Below are positions 42,553-53,300 of a stretch of 64,000 nt of DNA, piece after piece. The first letter of the stretch is position 1, and the number at the start of each line of letters is the position of its first letter. The translations under genes and the position numbers were made by a program. The notes beneath the pieces are model-generated. The model had not been told where the DNA came from and made no database searches. It worked only from the letters and a program-made list of their open reading frames with translations. Origin of the DNA: Aliihoeflea sp052435735 (GTDB taxonomy: Bacteria; Pseudomonadota; Alphaproteobacteria; Rhizobiales; Rhizobiaceae); assembly GCA_052435735.1 (NCBI GenBank), contig JBQVNB010000010.1, forward strand, positions 62,001 through 126,000, given 5' to 3'.

Positions 42553-45063
42553 CTACTCGGCCGGCGCGGGTTCGGGCAGTTCCGCCTTGCGGCCCGGCCG
42601 TCCGCCGGCCCATTCGCCCAGAAGGAGCAGGATGGGTGCTGCGATGAAGATAGACGAGGTCGTCGCGACCACGACGCCGAACACCATCGGCCAGGCGAAG
42701 TTCTCGACCGCGCTGCCGCCCCAGATCGCCATCGGCAGGATGGCGAGGAAGGTGGTCAGCGAGGTGAAGACGCAGCGCACCAGCACCCGGTTGATGCTCA
42801 TGTCGATGATCTCGCGCAGCGGCTTTTGCCTGTAGAGCCTCATGTTTTCGCGCATCCGGTCATAGACGACCACCTTGTCGTTCACCGAATAGCCGATGAT
42901 CGTCAACAATGCCGCGATTGCGGTCAGGTTGAAATCGAGCCCGGTGAGCGCGAAGAAGCCGACCGTCTTGGTGGTGTCGAGGACGAGCGTGGCGATGGCG
43001 CCGACCGCGAAGTACCATTCGAAGCGACACCAGATGTAGACGAGCATCGCAAGGCTGGCGAGCACCACGGCGATGACGCCGTTGCGTGCGAGTTCGCCGC
43101 TGACCTTCGGCCCGACGACCTCGGTCCGCTCGACGCTCGCGCCCGGATCTACGGTCGCGACGGTGGTGCGCAGGAGGTCGATGGCTCGCGTCTGCGCCGC
43201 CTCGCCGCCTTCCTGGCGCTGCAGGCGCACGAGCACGTTGTTATCGCCGCCGATGCCCTGCAGCGTGACCTCGCCGAGACCGAGTTCGCTGAGGTTCGAG
43301 CGCAGCGTCGCGAGGTCGACATCGCCGGTGGTGACGATCTCGGCCTGGATGCCGCCGGTGAAGTCGATGCCGTAGTTCAGCCCCGGCTTGACGAAGAGGC
43401 CGATCGAGGCGAGCGACAGGAAGATCGACATGCCGATGCCCAGATACCGCGCCCGCATGAAGGCGAAACGCGTTTCGCCAGGCGCGATGCGCAGCGGCGA
43501 GCGCAACACGAGCGTCTTCATGTGCCGGCGCCGCACGATCTCGGTCATCGCGATCCGTACGACTGCGACCGCGGTGAACATCGAGATGACGATGCCGATC
43601 ATCATGGTGATGGCGAAGCCGCGTACCGGGCCGGACCCGAACATAAACAGAAGCGCGGTGGCGATCAGCGACGTCACGTTGGCGTCGACGATGGTGGAAT
43701 AGGCGCGGCTGAAGCCGTGGTCGAGCGCGGCGAACGCACTGCGCCTGCGCGCGGTCTCCTCCTTGATGCGTTCGTTGATGAGGATGTTGGCGTCGACGGC
43801 GATGCCGATGCCGAGGATGATGCCGGCGATGCCGGGCAGCGTCAGGGTCGCGCCGAGGAAGCTCAGCGCGCCGAGCGTCAGGACGACGTTGAGGAAGAGC
43901 GCGCCACTGGCGATCATGCCCCAGCCGCCATACAGCGCGACCATCAGCCCCATGACGAGGCCGAAGCCGGCAAGGCCGGTGACAATGCCCATCTCGATGA
44001 CGTCGGCGCCGAGGTCGGGACCGACGGTCCGCTCCTCGATGACGGTCAGGGGCGCCGGCAGGGCGCCGGCGCGCAGCAGGGCGGAAAGAACGACGCTGTC
44101 CTCGACCGTGAACGAGCCGCTGATCTGGCCCGAGCCGCCGGTGATCGGCTCGCGGATGACGGGCGCGCTCAAGACCTTGCCGTCGAGCACGATGGCGAAG
44201 GGGTGGCCGACATTCTGCCGGGTGATCTCGGCAAAGCGCTGCGTGCCGACGCTGTCGAACCGGAACGAGACGATCGGCTCGTTGGTGCGCTGGTCGAAAC
44301 CGGCGCGCGCGTCGGTCAATCGTTCACCGCTGAGCGCGACACGATCCTCGATCGGATATTGATGGCCTTCCTCGTCCGACATCACGGTGATGCCGGGGCC
44401 GGTCGCCTCGCGGGCGACCATGTGGAACGACATCTGCGCGGTCGAGCCGAGCAGTTCGCGCAGCCGCGTCGGGTCCTGCAGGCCGGGAAGCTGGACGAGG
44501 ATGCGGTCGGAGCCGACGCGCTGGATCGTCGGTTCGGCGACGCCGACCTGGTCGACGCGCTGGCGCACGATTTCGAGGCTCTGGTCGATCGCCTGGTCGA
44601 CGCGCTCGGCGATGCCGGCGTCGCTCAGGGTGAGCGTGAACCGGTTGCCTTCGCGCCTGACAAGAATGTCCGTCGTCGGCGCGAACGTCGCCGCCTGGAC
44701 GGGTGATATCAACCCGTCGAGAAGCGGGGCGATCCCGTCGGATGTCGCCGCATCGCCCGGATCGACGACGATGGCGTCGCCCTGAAGGCGGGGCGCTGCG
44801 CCGGTGACGCGCTCGCCGCGAAGCACGGTGCCGATCTCGTTCTGGAGCCAGGTCAGGCGATCCTGCTTCAGTGCGGCGGCATCGACCTCGAGCACGAGGT
44901 GAGAGCCGCCTTGAAGGTCGAGGCCGAGCGTCACCTGCTGGCCGGCGATCCAGTCGGGCAGGGCGGCGAGGCGATGTTGCGGGATGATGTTTGGAAGCGC
45001 GGCGATGAGGCCGCACAGAATGACCAGGGAATAGATGGCAAGCTGCCATTTGGGCGTACGCAT
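42553..45063 (-). CDS. secDF: Fused protein-export membrane protein SecDF
   Basis: An 836-residue fusion of SecD (about residues 1-520) and SecF (about 530-830), the proton-driven accessory complex that pulls exported proteins through SecYEG. The N-terminal segment MRTPKWQLAIYSLVILCGLIAALPN, the periplasmic TLGLDLQGGSHLVLEVD, and the conserved membrane motifs GIAGIILGIGIAVDANILINERIKEE (SecD) and IGYSVNDKVVVYDRMREN (SecF) are all present. The ATG at 45063 has AAGGA 8 nt upstream; an ATG seven codons earlier is the alternative. Confidence 0.96.
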   Translation of the reverse strand: MRTPKWQLAIYSLVILCGLIAALPNIIPQHRLAALPDWIAGQQVTLGLDLQGGSHLVLEVDAAALKQDRLTWLQNEIGTVLRGERVTGAAPRLQGDAIVVDPGDAATSDGIAPLLDGLISPVQAATFAPTTDILVRREGNRFTLTLSDAGIAERVDQAIDQSLEIVRQRVDQVGVAEPTIQRVGSDRILVQLPGLQDPTRLRELLGSTAQMSFHMVAREATGPGITVMSDEEGHQYPIEDRVALSGERLTDARAGFDQRTNEPIVSFRFDSVGTQRFAEITRQNVGHPFAIVLDGKVLSAPVIREPITGGSGQISGSFTVEDSVVLSALLRAGALPAPLTVIEERTVGPDLGADVIEMGIVTGLAGFGLVMGLMVALYGGWGMIASGALFLNVVLTLGALSFLGATLTLPGIAGIILGIGIAVDANILINERIKEETARRRSAFAALDHGFSRAYSTIVDANVTSLIATALLFMFGSGPVRGFAITMMIGIVISMFTAVAVVRIAMTEIVRRRHMKTLVLRSPLRIAPGETRFAFMRARYLGIGMSIFLSLASIGLFVKPGLNYGIDFTGGIQAEIVTTGDVDLATLRSNLSELGLGEVTLQGIGGDNNVLVRLQRQEGGEAAQTRAIDLLRTTVATVDPGASVERTEVVGPKVSGELARNGVIAVVLASLAMLVYIWCRFEWYFAVGAIATLVLDTTKTVGFFALTGLDFNLTAIAALLTIIGYSVNDKVVVYDRMRENMRLYRQKPLREIIDMSINRVLVRCVFTSLTTFLAILPMAIWGGSAVENFAWPMVFGVVVATTSSIFIAAPILLLLGEWAGGRPGRKAELPEPAPAE

Positions 45064-45135
45064 GTAGTCGATCCTTGCATGCACGACCCTCCGCCCGCGG
45101 GTGAGCCCGCGGCGGATGAAAATCGTGCAGTTCCG

Positions 45136-45552
45136 TCAGAGGGTGGCGGAGGGAAGGATCGGTGCTGGAGGGGCGCGTGCGGCGGCATGGAGGGTCGTCG
45201 CCGCTGCAGCGGGCTCTGCGAGGCGACTGCCGGCTGGCACGCGCCGGACGGCGAATATTGCGAAGTCGGCGTGCGGCGTCAGCCCAGCATCCGCAAACCC
45301 GTCCGGATCGAACTTGTGCGTTCGATTCTGAATCGCATGGCGCGGTCCGGGCGCGGCGGGGTCGAATTCGAGCGGGTTGCCGTCGAAGGAGCCCGGGTCG
45401 GCAGCGATCGCAACGCGATCGACGAGGCCGGCGAGCGAACCGTGCCTGGGCCCGGCCGCCTGCGCCGCGAAGAGCGCCACGACGAGCGCCATCGTCGCGG
45501 CAAGCACTGCTGCGAAGGCGGGTCTGCGGTCGTGGTTCGTTCGTTTCGACAC
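45136..45552 (-). CDS. Hypothetical membrane-anchored protein upstream of secDF
   Basis: A 138-residue reading frame starting at GTG 45552 with GGA 8 nt upstream; a GTG 12 codons earlier is also in frame. A basic N-terminus (SKRTNHDRRP) precedes one hydrophobic segment (AFAAVLAATMALVVALFAAQAAG), then an acidic/proline-rich exported part ending ARAPPAPILPSATL. It is 72 bp upstream of secDF on the same strand. No family is recognised. Like the frame downstream of secDF, it has a signal/anchor and an Ala/Pro-rich tail. Confidence 0.5.
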   Translation of the reverse strand: MSKRTNHDRRPAFAAVLAATMALVVALFAAQAAGPRHGSLAGLVDRVAIAADPGSFDGNPLEFDPAAPGPRHAIQNRTHKFDPDGFADAGLTPHADFAIFAVRRVPAGSRLAEPAAAATTLHAAARAPPAPILPSATL

Positions 45553-45690
45553 TGGCTGTCCAGGCTGGCGGGCTGAGCGCCTAGGCACGATCTATCACGC
45601 GCTTCGAATTTGACCAAACGATGCGCGGGGATCGATCGGTGCCGACTTAGATGTAGCCTCGTGACCGCAATGGCAACGCGTTGGTCTGTC

Positions 45691-47577
45691 TTATCGTTTC
45701 GGCATTCCGGCGGGGCGCATCAGGCGCTTCTGGGCCGCGATCCTGAACGGCGCGTTGGGTGCGCCGTAGCCTTTGTAGCCGCCGCGCCGTTCGACGATCT
45801 CGAAGAAGAATCCTTCGCCGAACGTGGCACTGTAGAGCTGGAAATATTCGCCGTCGCCGTCGCGGTCGTAGAGGATGTTCGCGGCGCGCAGCCGGTCCGC
45901 GAAATCGGGATCGAGGCCGAAGCGGGCTTCGAGATCGTCATAGTAGTTCGGCGAAATTTGCAGCGTCGCAAAGCCGCTTTCGACGAGACTGGCGGCGGTG
46001 CCGAAGATGTCGTCCGACGCGAATGCCAGGTGCTGGACGCTTGAGCCGAAGCTTTCGGCAATGAAATGCCCGGCAAGCGTTCGCCGGTTCTCGGCACCGT
46101 TCAGCGTCAGCCGCAGCGCACCGTCCTCGCTTTCGACCACCTGACTGCGCACGAGGCCGGCCGGATCGACGACGTCGACCATCGGCAGCTTCCGCGTCTT
46201 CAGGATCGAGGTGTAGAAGAGCAGCCAGGTCAGCATCTCCTCATGTGCCATGGTCTGCGCGACATGATCGATGCGTGTCAGTCCCGCGCCGCGCCGGTCG
46301 TCGCCGGTCGCATCGAATTCGACGTCCCAGACCCGGGCGAGTTCGGAGCGCTCGTCGAGGAAATAGATGACGCCGCCGCCGACGCCGCGAATGGCTGGAA
46401 TGGCGAGTTCGCCGGGCCCGGGCCGCTGTTCGAAGATTTCCGCGCCGAGCGCTCGTGCCCGCGCCACCGTGGCCGCCGCGTCCTCGACCTTCAGGCCGAT
46501 CGCATAGGCCGAGACGCCGTGGACGAGGTAGGAGGAATGCGCGAAGCCGCCCTTGTCGGTGTTGACGACGATGTTGATGCCGCCCTGCCGCCAGAGCGTG
46601 ACGTCCTTCGACTTGTGCCGCGCGGTCTGCGCGAAGCCGATCGTCGACAAAAGCGTGCCCAGTTCCTCCGCTTCGGCCGGCCCGGCTGCGAATTCCACGA
46701 ATTCGACACCCTCGACCGCGATCCGGTCCGGCATCTTCGGCACGCTGATCGCGATGCCCGGCTCCTTGCGCGCGACTTGGTCCATGAGATGAACGAGCGA
46801 GCGCCGGCCGTCGACGGCGATCGATTTCGGCGAGCCGCCGCGGAACTGGTCGTTGAAGATTTCGAGCGAAAGCGGCCCGTCATAACCGGTGGCGGCAACG
46901 GCGCGCATGAAGTCGGTGACCGGCAGATCGCCCTCGCCGGGCATGTTGCGGAAGTGCCGGCTCCAGTAGAGAAGGTCCATGTCGATCTTGGGCGCATCGG
47001 CAAGCTGGACGATGAAGATGCGGTCGCCGGGAATGGCGCGGATGGTCTCGACGTCGATCCTGCGCGCGAGCGTGTGGAAGGAATCGAGGATCAGGCCGAT
47101 GTTCGGATGATCGGCACGGCGTACGATCTCCCAAGCGTCGCGGTGGTCGTTGATGTGGCGACCCCAGGCGAGCGCCTCATAGCCGATGCGGATGCCGCGC
47201 CGTGCCGCCCGTTCGCCAAGTTCACGAAAATCGTCGGCAGCGCGGTCGATGCCGCCTAGCGCGACCGGTGAGACGTTGGAGCAGACGAGCATGAGATCGG
47301 TGCCGAGTTCACCCATCAGGTCGAACTTGCGTTCGGCCCTGTCGAAGCCTCGTTTGCGCTGCGGCTCGGGCATGCCTTCGAAGTCGCGGAACGGCTGGAA
47401 CAGCGTGATGGTCAGCCCATGGTCACGCACCATGCGCCCGACTTCGGCGGGCGATCCGTCGAAGGCGAGGAAATCGTTCTCGAAGATCTCGACACCGTCG
47501 AAGCCGGCGGCCGCGATGGCGGCGAGCTTTTCCTTCAGGTCGCCGCTGATCGAGACGGTCGCGATCGAGGTCTTCAT
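45691..47577 (-). CDS. quiC: Bifunctional 3-dehydroshikimate dehydratase / HPPD-like protein (QuiC type)
   Basis: A 628-residue two-domain protein. Residues 1-270 form an AP-endonuclease/xylose-isomerase-like TIM barrel with metal-ligand blocks GYEALAWG, GLILDSFHTL, VQLADAP and LSLEIFND, as in dehydroshikimate dehydratases that make protocatechuate. Residues about 280-615 form a 4-hydroxyphenylpyruvate dioxygenase-like vicinal-oxygen-chelate domain whose ligands remain (DHVAQTM, VQHLAFASDD, FFFEIVERRGGYKGYG). AAGGAC lies before the ATG. It stands alone between a secDF-linked gene and the polysaccharide cluster; quinate/shikimate use is inferred from the family. Confidence 0.88.
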   Translation of the reverse strand: MKTSIATVSISGDLKEKLAAIAAAGFDGVEIFENDFLAFDGSPAEVGRMVRDHGLTITLFQPFRDFEGMPEPQRKRGFDRAERKFDLMGELGTDLMLVCSNVSPVALGGIDRAADDFRELGERAARRGIRIGYEALAWGRHINDHRDAWEIVRRADHPNIGLILDSFHTLARRIDVETIRAIPGDRIFIVQLADAPKIDMDLLYWSRHFRNMPGEGDLPVTDFMRAVAATGYDGPLSLEIFNDQFRGGSPKSIAVDGRRSLVHLMDQVARKEPGIAISVPKMPDRIAVEGVEFVEFAAGPAEAEELGTLLSTIGFAQTARHKSKDVTLWRQGGINIVVNTDKGGFAHSSYLVHGVSAYAIGLKVEDAAATVARARALGAEIFEQRPGPGELAIPAIRGVGGGVIYFLDERSELARVWDVEFDATGDDRRGAGLTRIDHVAQTMAHEEMLTWLLFYTSILKTRKLPMVDVVDPAGLVRSQVVESEDGALRLTLNGAENRRTLAGHFIAESFGSSVQHLAFASDDIFGTAASLVESGFATLQISPNYYDDLEARFGLDPDFADRLRAANILYDRDGDGEYFQLYSATFGEGFFFEIVERRGGYKGYGAPNAPFRIAAQKRLMRPAGMPKR

Positions 47578-47700
47578 GCCGATTGGTCCTTTCTGGTCAA
47601 CATGCCATTCGACATGGCCACCGGTGTGCCGCAAGCGTCCCTCCATATAGCGCGGCGCAAGCGAAATCGATCACGCATTGCGTCTGCGCGGGCACCGCGA

Positions 47701-48960
47701 TCATTGTTTCGGCTGGTTTTCCCCGGCGGCTGCATCGTCGAAAATTGCAAGCGATCGCTCGCTCGCGCCGCCAAGGTGCCAGATCATGACGCCGGCCAGC
47801 GAATGCTCGCGAGCATAGGCCGCTTTCGCCGCCAGGGATTGCTCGTCCTCATGGCTGATCCAGATCCCTTCGTTCCGATTGAAGAAAAAGGGAACCTTGG
47901 CCTCCTCGCTCCAGTGACGGTTGAAGCCCTTGGCTTCCAGTTCCATGTGTCCCAGCGTCCGCAAGTCGAGCCCGTCTGCCGCCCAATCGGGGGCCGCCGC
48001 GGCGTCGGCAGGGCGCAGAAAGCCGTCATTGGTCGTGTTCACGCCTCCATATGCGCGGGCATAAAGCGGAATGCCCATGACGATCTTCGATGCCGGGACG
48101 CCGGCCAGGCGCAGGGAGGTGATGCTGGCATCGACGGTTGCCAGTGGCGTGGGATCATCCTTGACCGGGTATAGCGGCGCGTTGAAATGGGTGTAGGGCG
48201 ATCCGACGTGATAATCGTATGTCATGATGTTTAGCGTATCGACGAGGCCGGTCATCCTCTTGAGCTCGACATTGCCGCTGATGGCGACATTGGCGGACAG
48301 GGCGGCCATCAGTCCATATCGCCGATTGTTGAACTGGCCGAGCTTGTCGAGCTGCTCTCGAAATTCCTGCATCAGCAAGGTGAAGTTCGCCCGGTCTTCG
48401 GACGAACGGCCGTTGTCTGGCAAGCCGCCGTCGACCGGATACTCCCAATCGATGTCAACGCCATCGAAAAGGTCGGGATACGCCTCAAGGAAAACCCGGA
48501 GCGTCGAACGCACGAAGCGCTGCCGGCCTTGCTCGCTCGAAGCAATGCGGGAAAAATGGGTGGAGCCGTTCCAGCCGCCCAGGGAGATCAAGACTTGCAG
48601 GTGGGGATGACGCGCCTTGAGCGCTTCCATCGCAGCGAAATTTCCGCCCTCCTCCGACCCGGAATCGCAAAGGCCGATATCCGCGCACGGATCGCCAAGT
48701 TCGGCCTTCCCCTCGGCGGTCACCGCGCCGAAAGCATAGAGAATGTGCGTCAGCCGACTGGCGTCGATATCGGCGATTTTGGTGCCGTCGCCATAAGCGG
48801 TCCACGACGCGAAATAGCCGATGACCGAGAATTCGCGTTCGTGCCGGCTTTCGGTGCCGGACGCCTGCGCCATTGATGCCGTCGTGACGAGCAGTAGAAG
48901 GGCACCGAGAAATCCCCTAATGCACAAGGCGGGCACTTTCCCCTGAAGAAATTGCTTCAC
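47701..48960 (-). CDS. Secreted GH18 glycoside hydrolase (chitinase-like)
   Basis: A 419-residue exported hydrolase. The signal peptide spans about residues 12-33 (hydrophobic FLGALLLLVTTASMAQA). The GH18 catalytic motif is complete, D166-G-V-D169-I-D171-W-E173, with SLGGWNGS and MTYDYHVGSP strands of the barrel. Family members cut chitin or other GlcNAc-containing polymers. The assigned start is GTG 48960; GTG 48936 or TTG 48930 are possible. It overlaps the 3' end of the OPX export gene, tying it to the polysaccharide operon and suggesting trimming of the exported polymer. Confidence 0.87.
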   Translation of the reverse strand: MKQFLQGKVPALCIRGFLGALLLLVTTASMAQASGTESRHEREFSVIGYFASWTAYGDGTKIADIDASRLTHILYAFGAVTAEGKAELGDPCADIGLCDSGSEEGGNFAAMEALKARHPHLQVLISLGGWNGSTHFSRIASSEQGRQRFVRSTLRVFLEAYPDLFDGVDIDWEYPVDGGLPDNGRSSEDRANFTLLMQEFREQLDKLGQFNNRRYGLMAALSANVAISGNVELKRMTGLVDTLNIMTYDYHVGSPYTHFNAPLYPVKDDPTPLATVDASITSLRLAGVPASKIVMGIPLYARAYGGVNTTNDGFLRPADAAAAPDWAADGLDLRTLGHMELEAKGFNRHWSEEAKVPFFFNRNEGIWISHEDEQSLAAKAAYAREHSLAGVMIWHLGGASERSLAIFDDAAAGENQPKQ

Positions 48961-50278
48961 GACGCTGGATGTTCAGGACGTCCCCGGGCCGAAGTGGTGA
49001 CAGAAGATCGCCCTCCGTTGTCACAATGCCCTGTGTGGTTCTCCGGACGATCTCGAAGCGAAGCTCCGCCGCCGCTCGCTCATCGTCTCCAAGCGGCAGA
49101 CTGCGCATTGCCTGCACAAGATTGTCCATCAAGGATCGCGTCGTCTCTTCCTCGGTGATCGACTGTCTGGTCAAAAGGAACGCCCGTTCGGTCGCTATGC
49201 GATGGCCGGTCAGGGCCTGGGCGTCGCGCTGACGGGTTTCGACAAGCGTGCGCTCCACCCGTGCCAGCATTCCGCGTAAGTCGTTCCATGTGCTGCGCGC
49301 CAGTACATACTCGTCCCGTACGATGTTGACGTTCTGGTCAGTGGTGGTGCCGCGTGCGCGCAGGTTCTGCATGAAGCTCAGCCGTTCCGCCTTGTCCTGA
49401 AGCGCCGTCTCGGCATCGGCGAGGCTTTCGGTCAGGATGGCCCGTTCGTTGTTGAGCGACGCGATGACCCCGGCAGCCGCTGCGCTTTGGGAAACGAGCT
49501 GCTCTTCCTCCAGGTCGCGAACAGCCCGCTCCTCAGCGATCAGGCGATCGGCGGCAGGCCTGCCTGACAACTCGACCAGACGCTGCATGGCTCCCTCATT
49601 CGAACTGCCCTTTTCCTCAGCCAGGACCGTCAGTCGTGCCAGAAGGCGGGCGAGACGATTTTCCGCCTGTGCGACACGCTCGCGCTCGCGTGCAAGGTCG
49701 ACCATCCGCCATTTGTCGGCGCCGCCCTGCGCGGCAGCGCCGCCGGCCAGTGCCAGTGCGTGCAGAGCCGTCATTCCTGGACTGTAGCGGAAGACGCCCG
49801 ATTGGGCGAGGTCGCCCGTCACGTAGATCGGTTCGCGCTCCAGGAGTTGGATCGCCACGGCGACCTTGGCGCCCAGCCTGCTTGCAAAACTCGTCTGGAT
49901 CGCCGTTTCGAGTTGCGTGGCCGTCGCGCCGGACGTCGCTATGGCGCCCACGAGAGGCAGGAAGATGCCGCCGTCTTCCTGAACGACATAGTTGCCGGTT
50001 ATCTCGGAGCGCTCGACAAGCGACATCAGTGCCGGATCGCCAGGTTTGCTGCTCGCTGCCGCGAAGTTTTCGTAGACGGTGATTTTCAGTTGGTCGCCCA
50101 GGACGAAGGTATCGCCTTGGAGCCGCTGGCTCGTCTCGCCCGTTGCCAGGACGGTGGCCGTATTGCCATACGCGTCGGTCGCAGTCGCCTCGACCGGGAT
50201 CAAGCCGAGCGCGATCGACAGCGAGAAGGCCAAGGACGCCGGCATCGTCCTGACGAAGAATCCGCATCCAGTCTTCAT
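48917..50278 (-). CDS. Polysaccharide export protein (OPX/Wza-like)
   Basis: A 453-residue periplasmic/outer-membrane exporter. After the signal peptide (about residues 8-34), the poly-export domain contains LGDQLKITVYENF and DGGIFLPLVGAIATSGATATQLE. An SLBB-like segment (EPIYVTGDLAQSGVFRYSPGMTALHALALAGG) follows, then a long helical region (about 205-380) with coiled-coil character, and a final LRPGDVLNIQRR. GAGGAGA before ATG 50278 fixes the start. It belongs to the short, helical-tailed OPX type seen with synthase-dependent systems and is 29 bp after the fused synthase gene. Confidence 0.87.
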   Translation of the reverse strand: MKTGCGFFVRTMPASLAFSLSIALGLIPVEATATDAYGNTATVLATGETSQRLQGDTFVLGDQLKITVYENFAAASSKPGDPALMSLVERSEITGNYVVQEDGGIFLPLVGAIATSGATATQLETAIQTSFASRLGAKVAVAIQLLEREPIYVTGDLAQSGVFRYSPGMTALHALALAGGAAAQGGADKWRMVDLARERERVAQAENRLARLLARLTVLAEEKGSSNEGAMQRLVELSGRPAADRLIAEERAVRDLEEEQLVSQSAAAAGVIASLNNERAILTESLADAETALQDKAERLSFMQNLRARGTTTDQNVNIVRDEYVLARSTWNDLRGMLARVERTLVETRQRDAQALTGHRIATERAFLLTRQSITEEETTRSLMDNLVQAMRSLPLGDDERAAAELRFEIVRRTTQGIVTTEGDLLSPLRPGDVLNIQRREAISSGESARLVH

Positions 50279-50307
50279 ATCGTCTCTCCTCATCGATAGC
50301 GTCAGCG

Positions 50308-53300
50308 TTAAGTTGCGGGCCTCAAGATGCGACCTGTACGCGCGAGCTTGCCCCACCCTACGAACGTGCCCTTCAGGGCAGCGAGCAGTGCGCGGATCGC
50401 AACGACGTAAAGGAGTTGCCGGTAGGAGACACGCTGCAGGACGACGAGCGGCAACAGCCGCCACGCCCGCAGGTCGCCATTCAGCGCCAGACCGACACCG
50501 GCGGTGAAGAGGTCGACCGCCTGGAAGAGCGCCCAATAGGCGGCGAGAAGCTGAAGCGTCTGGCTATCGATGGGAGACATCGCGCCCGTCAGCGACAGCG
50601 CCATCGCGAGGACGATCCAAAGGGTCAGGATGTCCATCAGCGGTGCGATCAGCGTGAAGGCGAACTGAAGCGCGATGTTCGGCAGGATGATGAGGGAAAC
50701 GCCGCTGGGGCGAGCCGCGATGGCGCCGATATGCTTGAATCCCACCTGCAATGTCCCGAACATCCAGCGGAAGCGCTGCTTGAGGAAGGCGCGTAGCGTC
50801 TCGGGGGCTTCGGTCAGTGCGATCGCGCGAGGCGCATTCACGACCTTCCAGCCGGCGCGCTCGATCGCGACCGTCAGGTCCGCATCTTCGGCGAGCGTGT
50901 CGGTCGCGTAGCCCTGGACTTCCTCGACTGCGGTCCGGCGCCAGGCACCGATTGCGCCGGGCACCACACCGATCGCGTTGAACAGAGCGAAGGCGGTGCG
51001 CTCGAGGTTCTGCCCGATGATGTATTCCAGGGACTGGAAACGGGTGAGCAGGTTGACGGCGTTGCCGACGATTACGCGCCCGGCGACGGCACCGATGGCG
51101 GGATCGCCGAAAGGCGCGACCAGATGCTCGATCGCATCGGGCTCGAGCACGGTGTCGCCGTCGATGGCGACGACCACGTCCGCCCTCGTCTGCGCAAAGC
51201 CATAGTTGAGCGCGCTTGCCTTGCCGCCATTTTCCTTGCGCAGCACCCGAACGCGCGGGTCGGCGGGGAAGGTCTCGCGAACGATGTCGCTCGTCCGATC
51301 CGTGGAACCGTCGTCGATCACGGTGACGACGATCCGGTCGGCGATCGTCGCCGTCAACAGGCCGCGTACCGTGTTGCAGACGACCTTTTCTTCATTGAAG
51401 GCCGGCACCAGTACGGCAATGGACCCGCTGAACGCCGACACGGCCGCGCGTGACTGGCGGCGCGTTTGAACGAGCGCGGCCACGATGATGAGGAAGAGGC
51501 GAGCGGTTCCGATGATGACCGCCGCAATCGCAATCGTGGGCAGGATGTCGACGACGCTCAGGAAACCGCCGACGAAGGCCGAGCGTATTGCGGACTGGGC
51601 GCTGACCGTGAAGGTTTCAGGCATGTACGGCGTCATCATCACGTCACGCGGTACGCCGACCAGTTCATGCGTGGCGACGAAGCGGTAGCCGTCCTTGCGC
51701 AATTCCTCGAGGATCAGCGGCAGCGCCTCGACGGTGGCGCTGCGATCGCCACCGGCATCGTGCAGCAACACCGCATTTCCTTCGCCTGCACGCACGGCGC
51801 GGATCACCCGATCGGCGATCTGCCGCGGCGTCCAGATCATGTAGTCGAAGGCGTCCACGTCGATACCGCCGAACAGGTAGCCCATTGACGAGGCCGTGAC
51901 CGAGAGGTTTGGCGCCGTTTCCAGGTAGCCGTATCCGGTCATCGCGAAGGGTGGGCGGAAGAGTGCCGAGCGAATGCCCAGAACGTCCTCGAAGACTCGC
52001 TGGGTCGCCGTCAGTTCCGCGGAGATGCGATCCGTGCCGGCCAGGTTGAGGTCGGGATGCGAGAAGGAGTGGTTGCCGATGTCATGCCCGCCCTCGAGTA
52101 TCCTGCGGGAAATGGCCGGGTGCTTAACGACGCGCTGACCGATCAGGTAGAAGGTCGCCTTGGCGTCGTGCTCCTCGAGAATGTCGAGAATTCTCGACGT
52201 CCAGACCGGGTCGGGGCCATCGTCAAACGTCAGCGCCACCATTGCCGCGTCGATGGCGGGCCAAAGTGCAAGCGCGGTCTGTCTGGGTTTCTCCTCGATG
52301 GTTTGCGCCACGATGAGCCCGATTCCGGACTGGTAGGAGATTGCGCGCCTTCCTGAGCTTGCCTGGCGGCCAGACAACAGGACGCCCTTGGCATTTTCGA
52401 ACGCCCCGAAACCCGCCTCGATCGATCGCAGACTTTCGAGCGCGTCACCGTCCGGCAGCTTTCCCTTGCCCACAACGTCGTAGACGCCCTGGTCTTCCCA
52501 GCCCAGGCGCCAGATGGCCAATCCCCCGACCGATGCCGCCAGCGCGCTTCGCGCCTGATTGAACATGCTGACGGCGTCGGTCATCCAGACGCGATGAAAA
52601 TCGCCATCCGTGTCGCGGTAGTCGAAGACGAGGTTCAAGGTGGGCGTGTCGAAGACGATCGGCGCATTCGCCCGGCTGGCGATCTCCCAGGCCTGCTGGA
52701 CCGACAGCTCCGTCTTGCGGGCACGAGGTCCCCAGTCGATCGCCATCGAGCCAAGGACAGGAATGAGCTTGCTTGGGGGCGCATGGGCCGTATAGGCCCG
52801 CAATTGCTGCTCGAACCATCCCTGACTGGCTATGGGGCCTGCAATGGCCGAACTGGCGTCGCGGTGATACAGGGGCAAAAGAACGTAGTCCACCTGATGG
52901 ACGATCCGCGCCAGTTCGGCCGGCGTCTCGTTGCTCTCGGCCATGTAGAGCAATCCGCGCCCGTCGGGTTCGAGTGCGCTGCGAAGGTCCTCCAGAAAAG
53001 CCGCCATCGCCCTCGGGTCGCGGACGCTCGCGGATAAGCCGACGGTTATGCCGTCGAACCCTTGTTCCTGGACGGTCTTCAGGACCTGCGCCACCAACGC
53101 GTCTCGAAGGGGAGGCATCGCCATCGCCATCGCAGTTTCGCGCGGCGACAATGTGCTCAGCAGGAGTGGGTACAGCTTCACGCCCCGCGCCTCACGCTTG
53201 AGCCAGTCATAGGCCTTGCCGCGTCGCGCAGTGCTGCTCACCATCTCGCCAGTTGCGGAGCGCAGTTCCAGCCATTCGGGGATCAAGCCGTCGAGGTGCG

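Noticed and set aside
42457..44706. Plus-strand open frame of about 749 codons opposite secDF
   Set aside because: Acidic/basic low-complexity shadow; secDF on the other strand has all family motifs.
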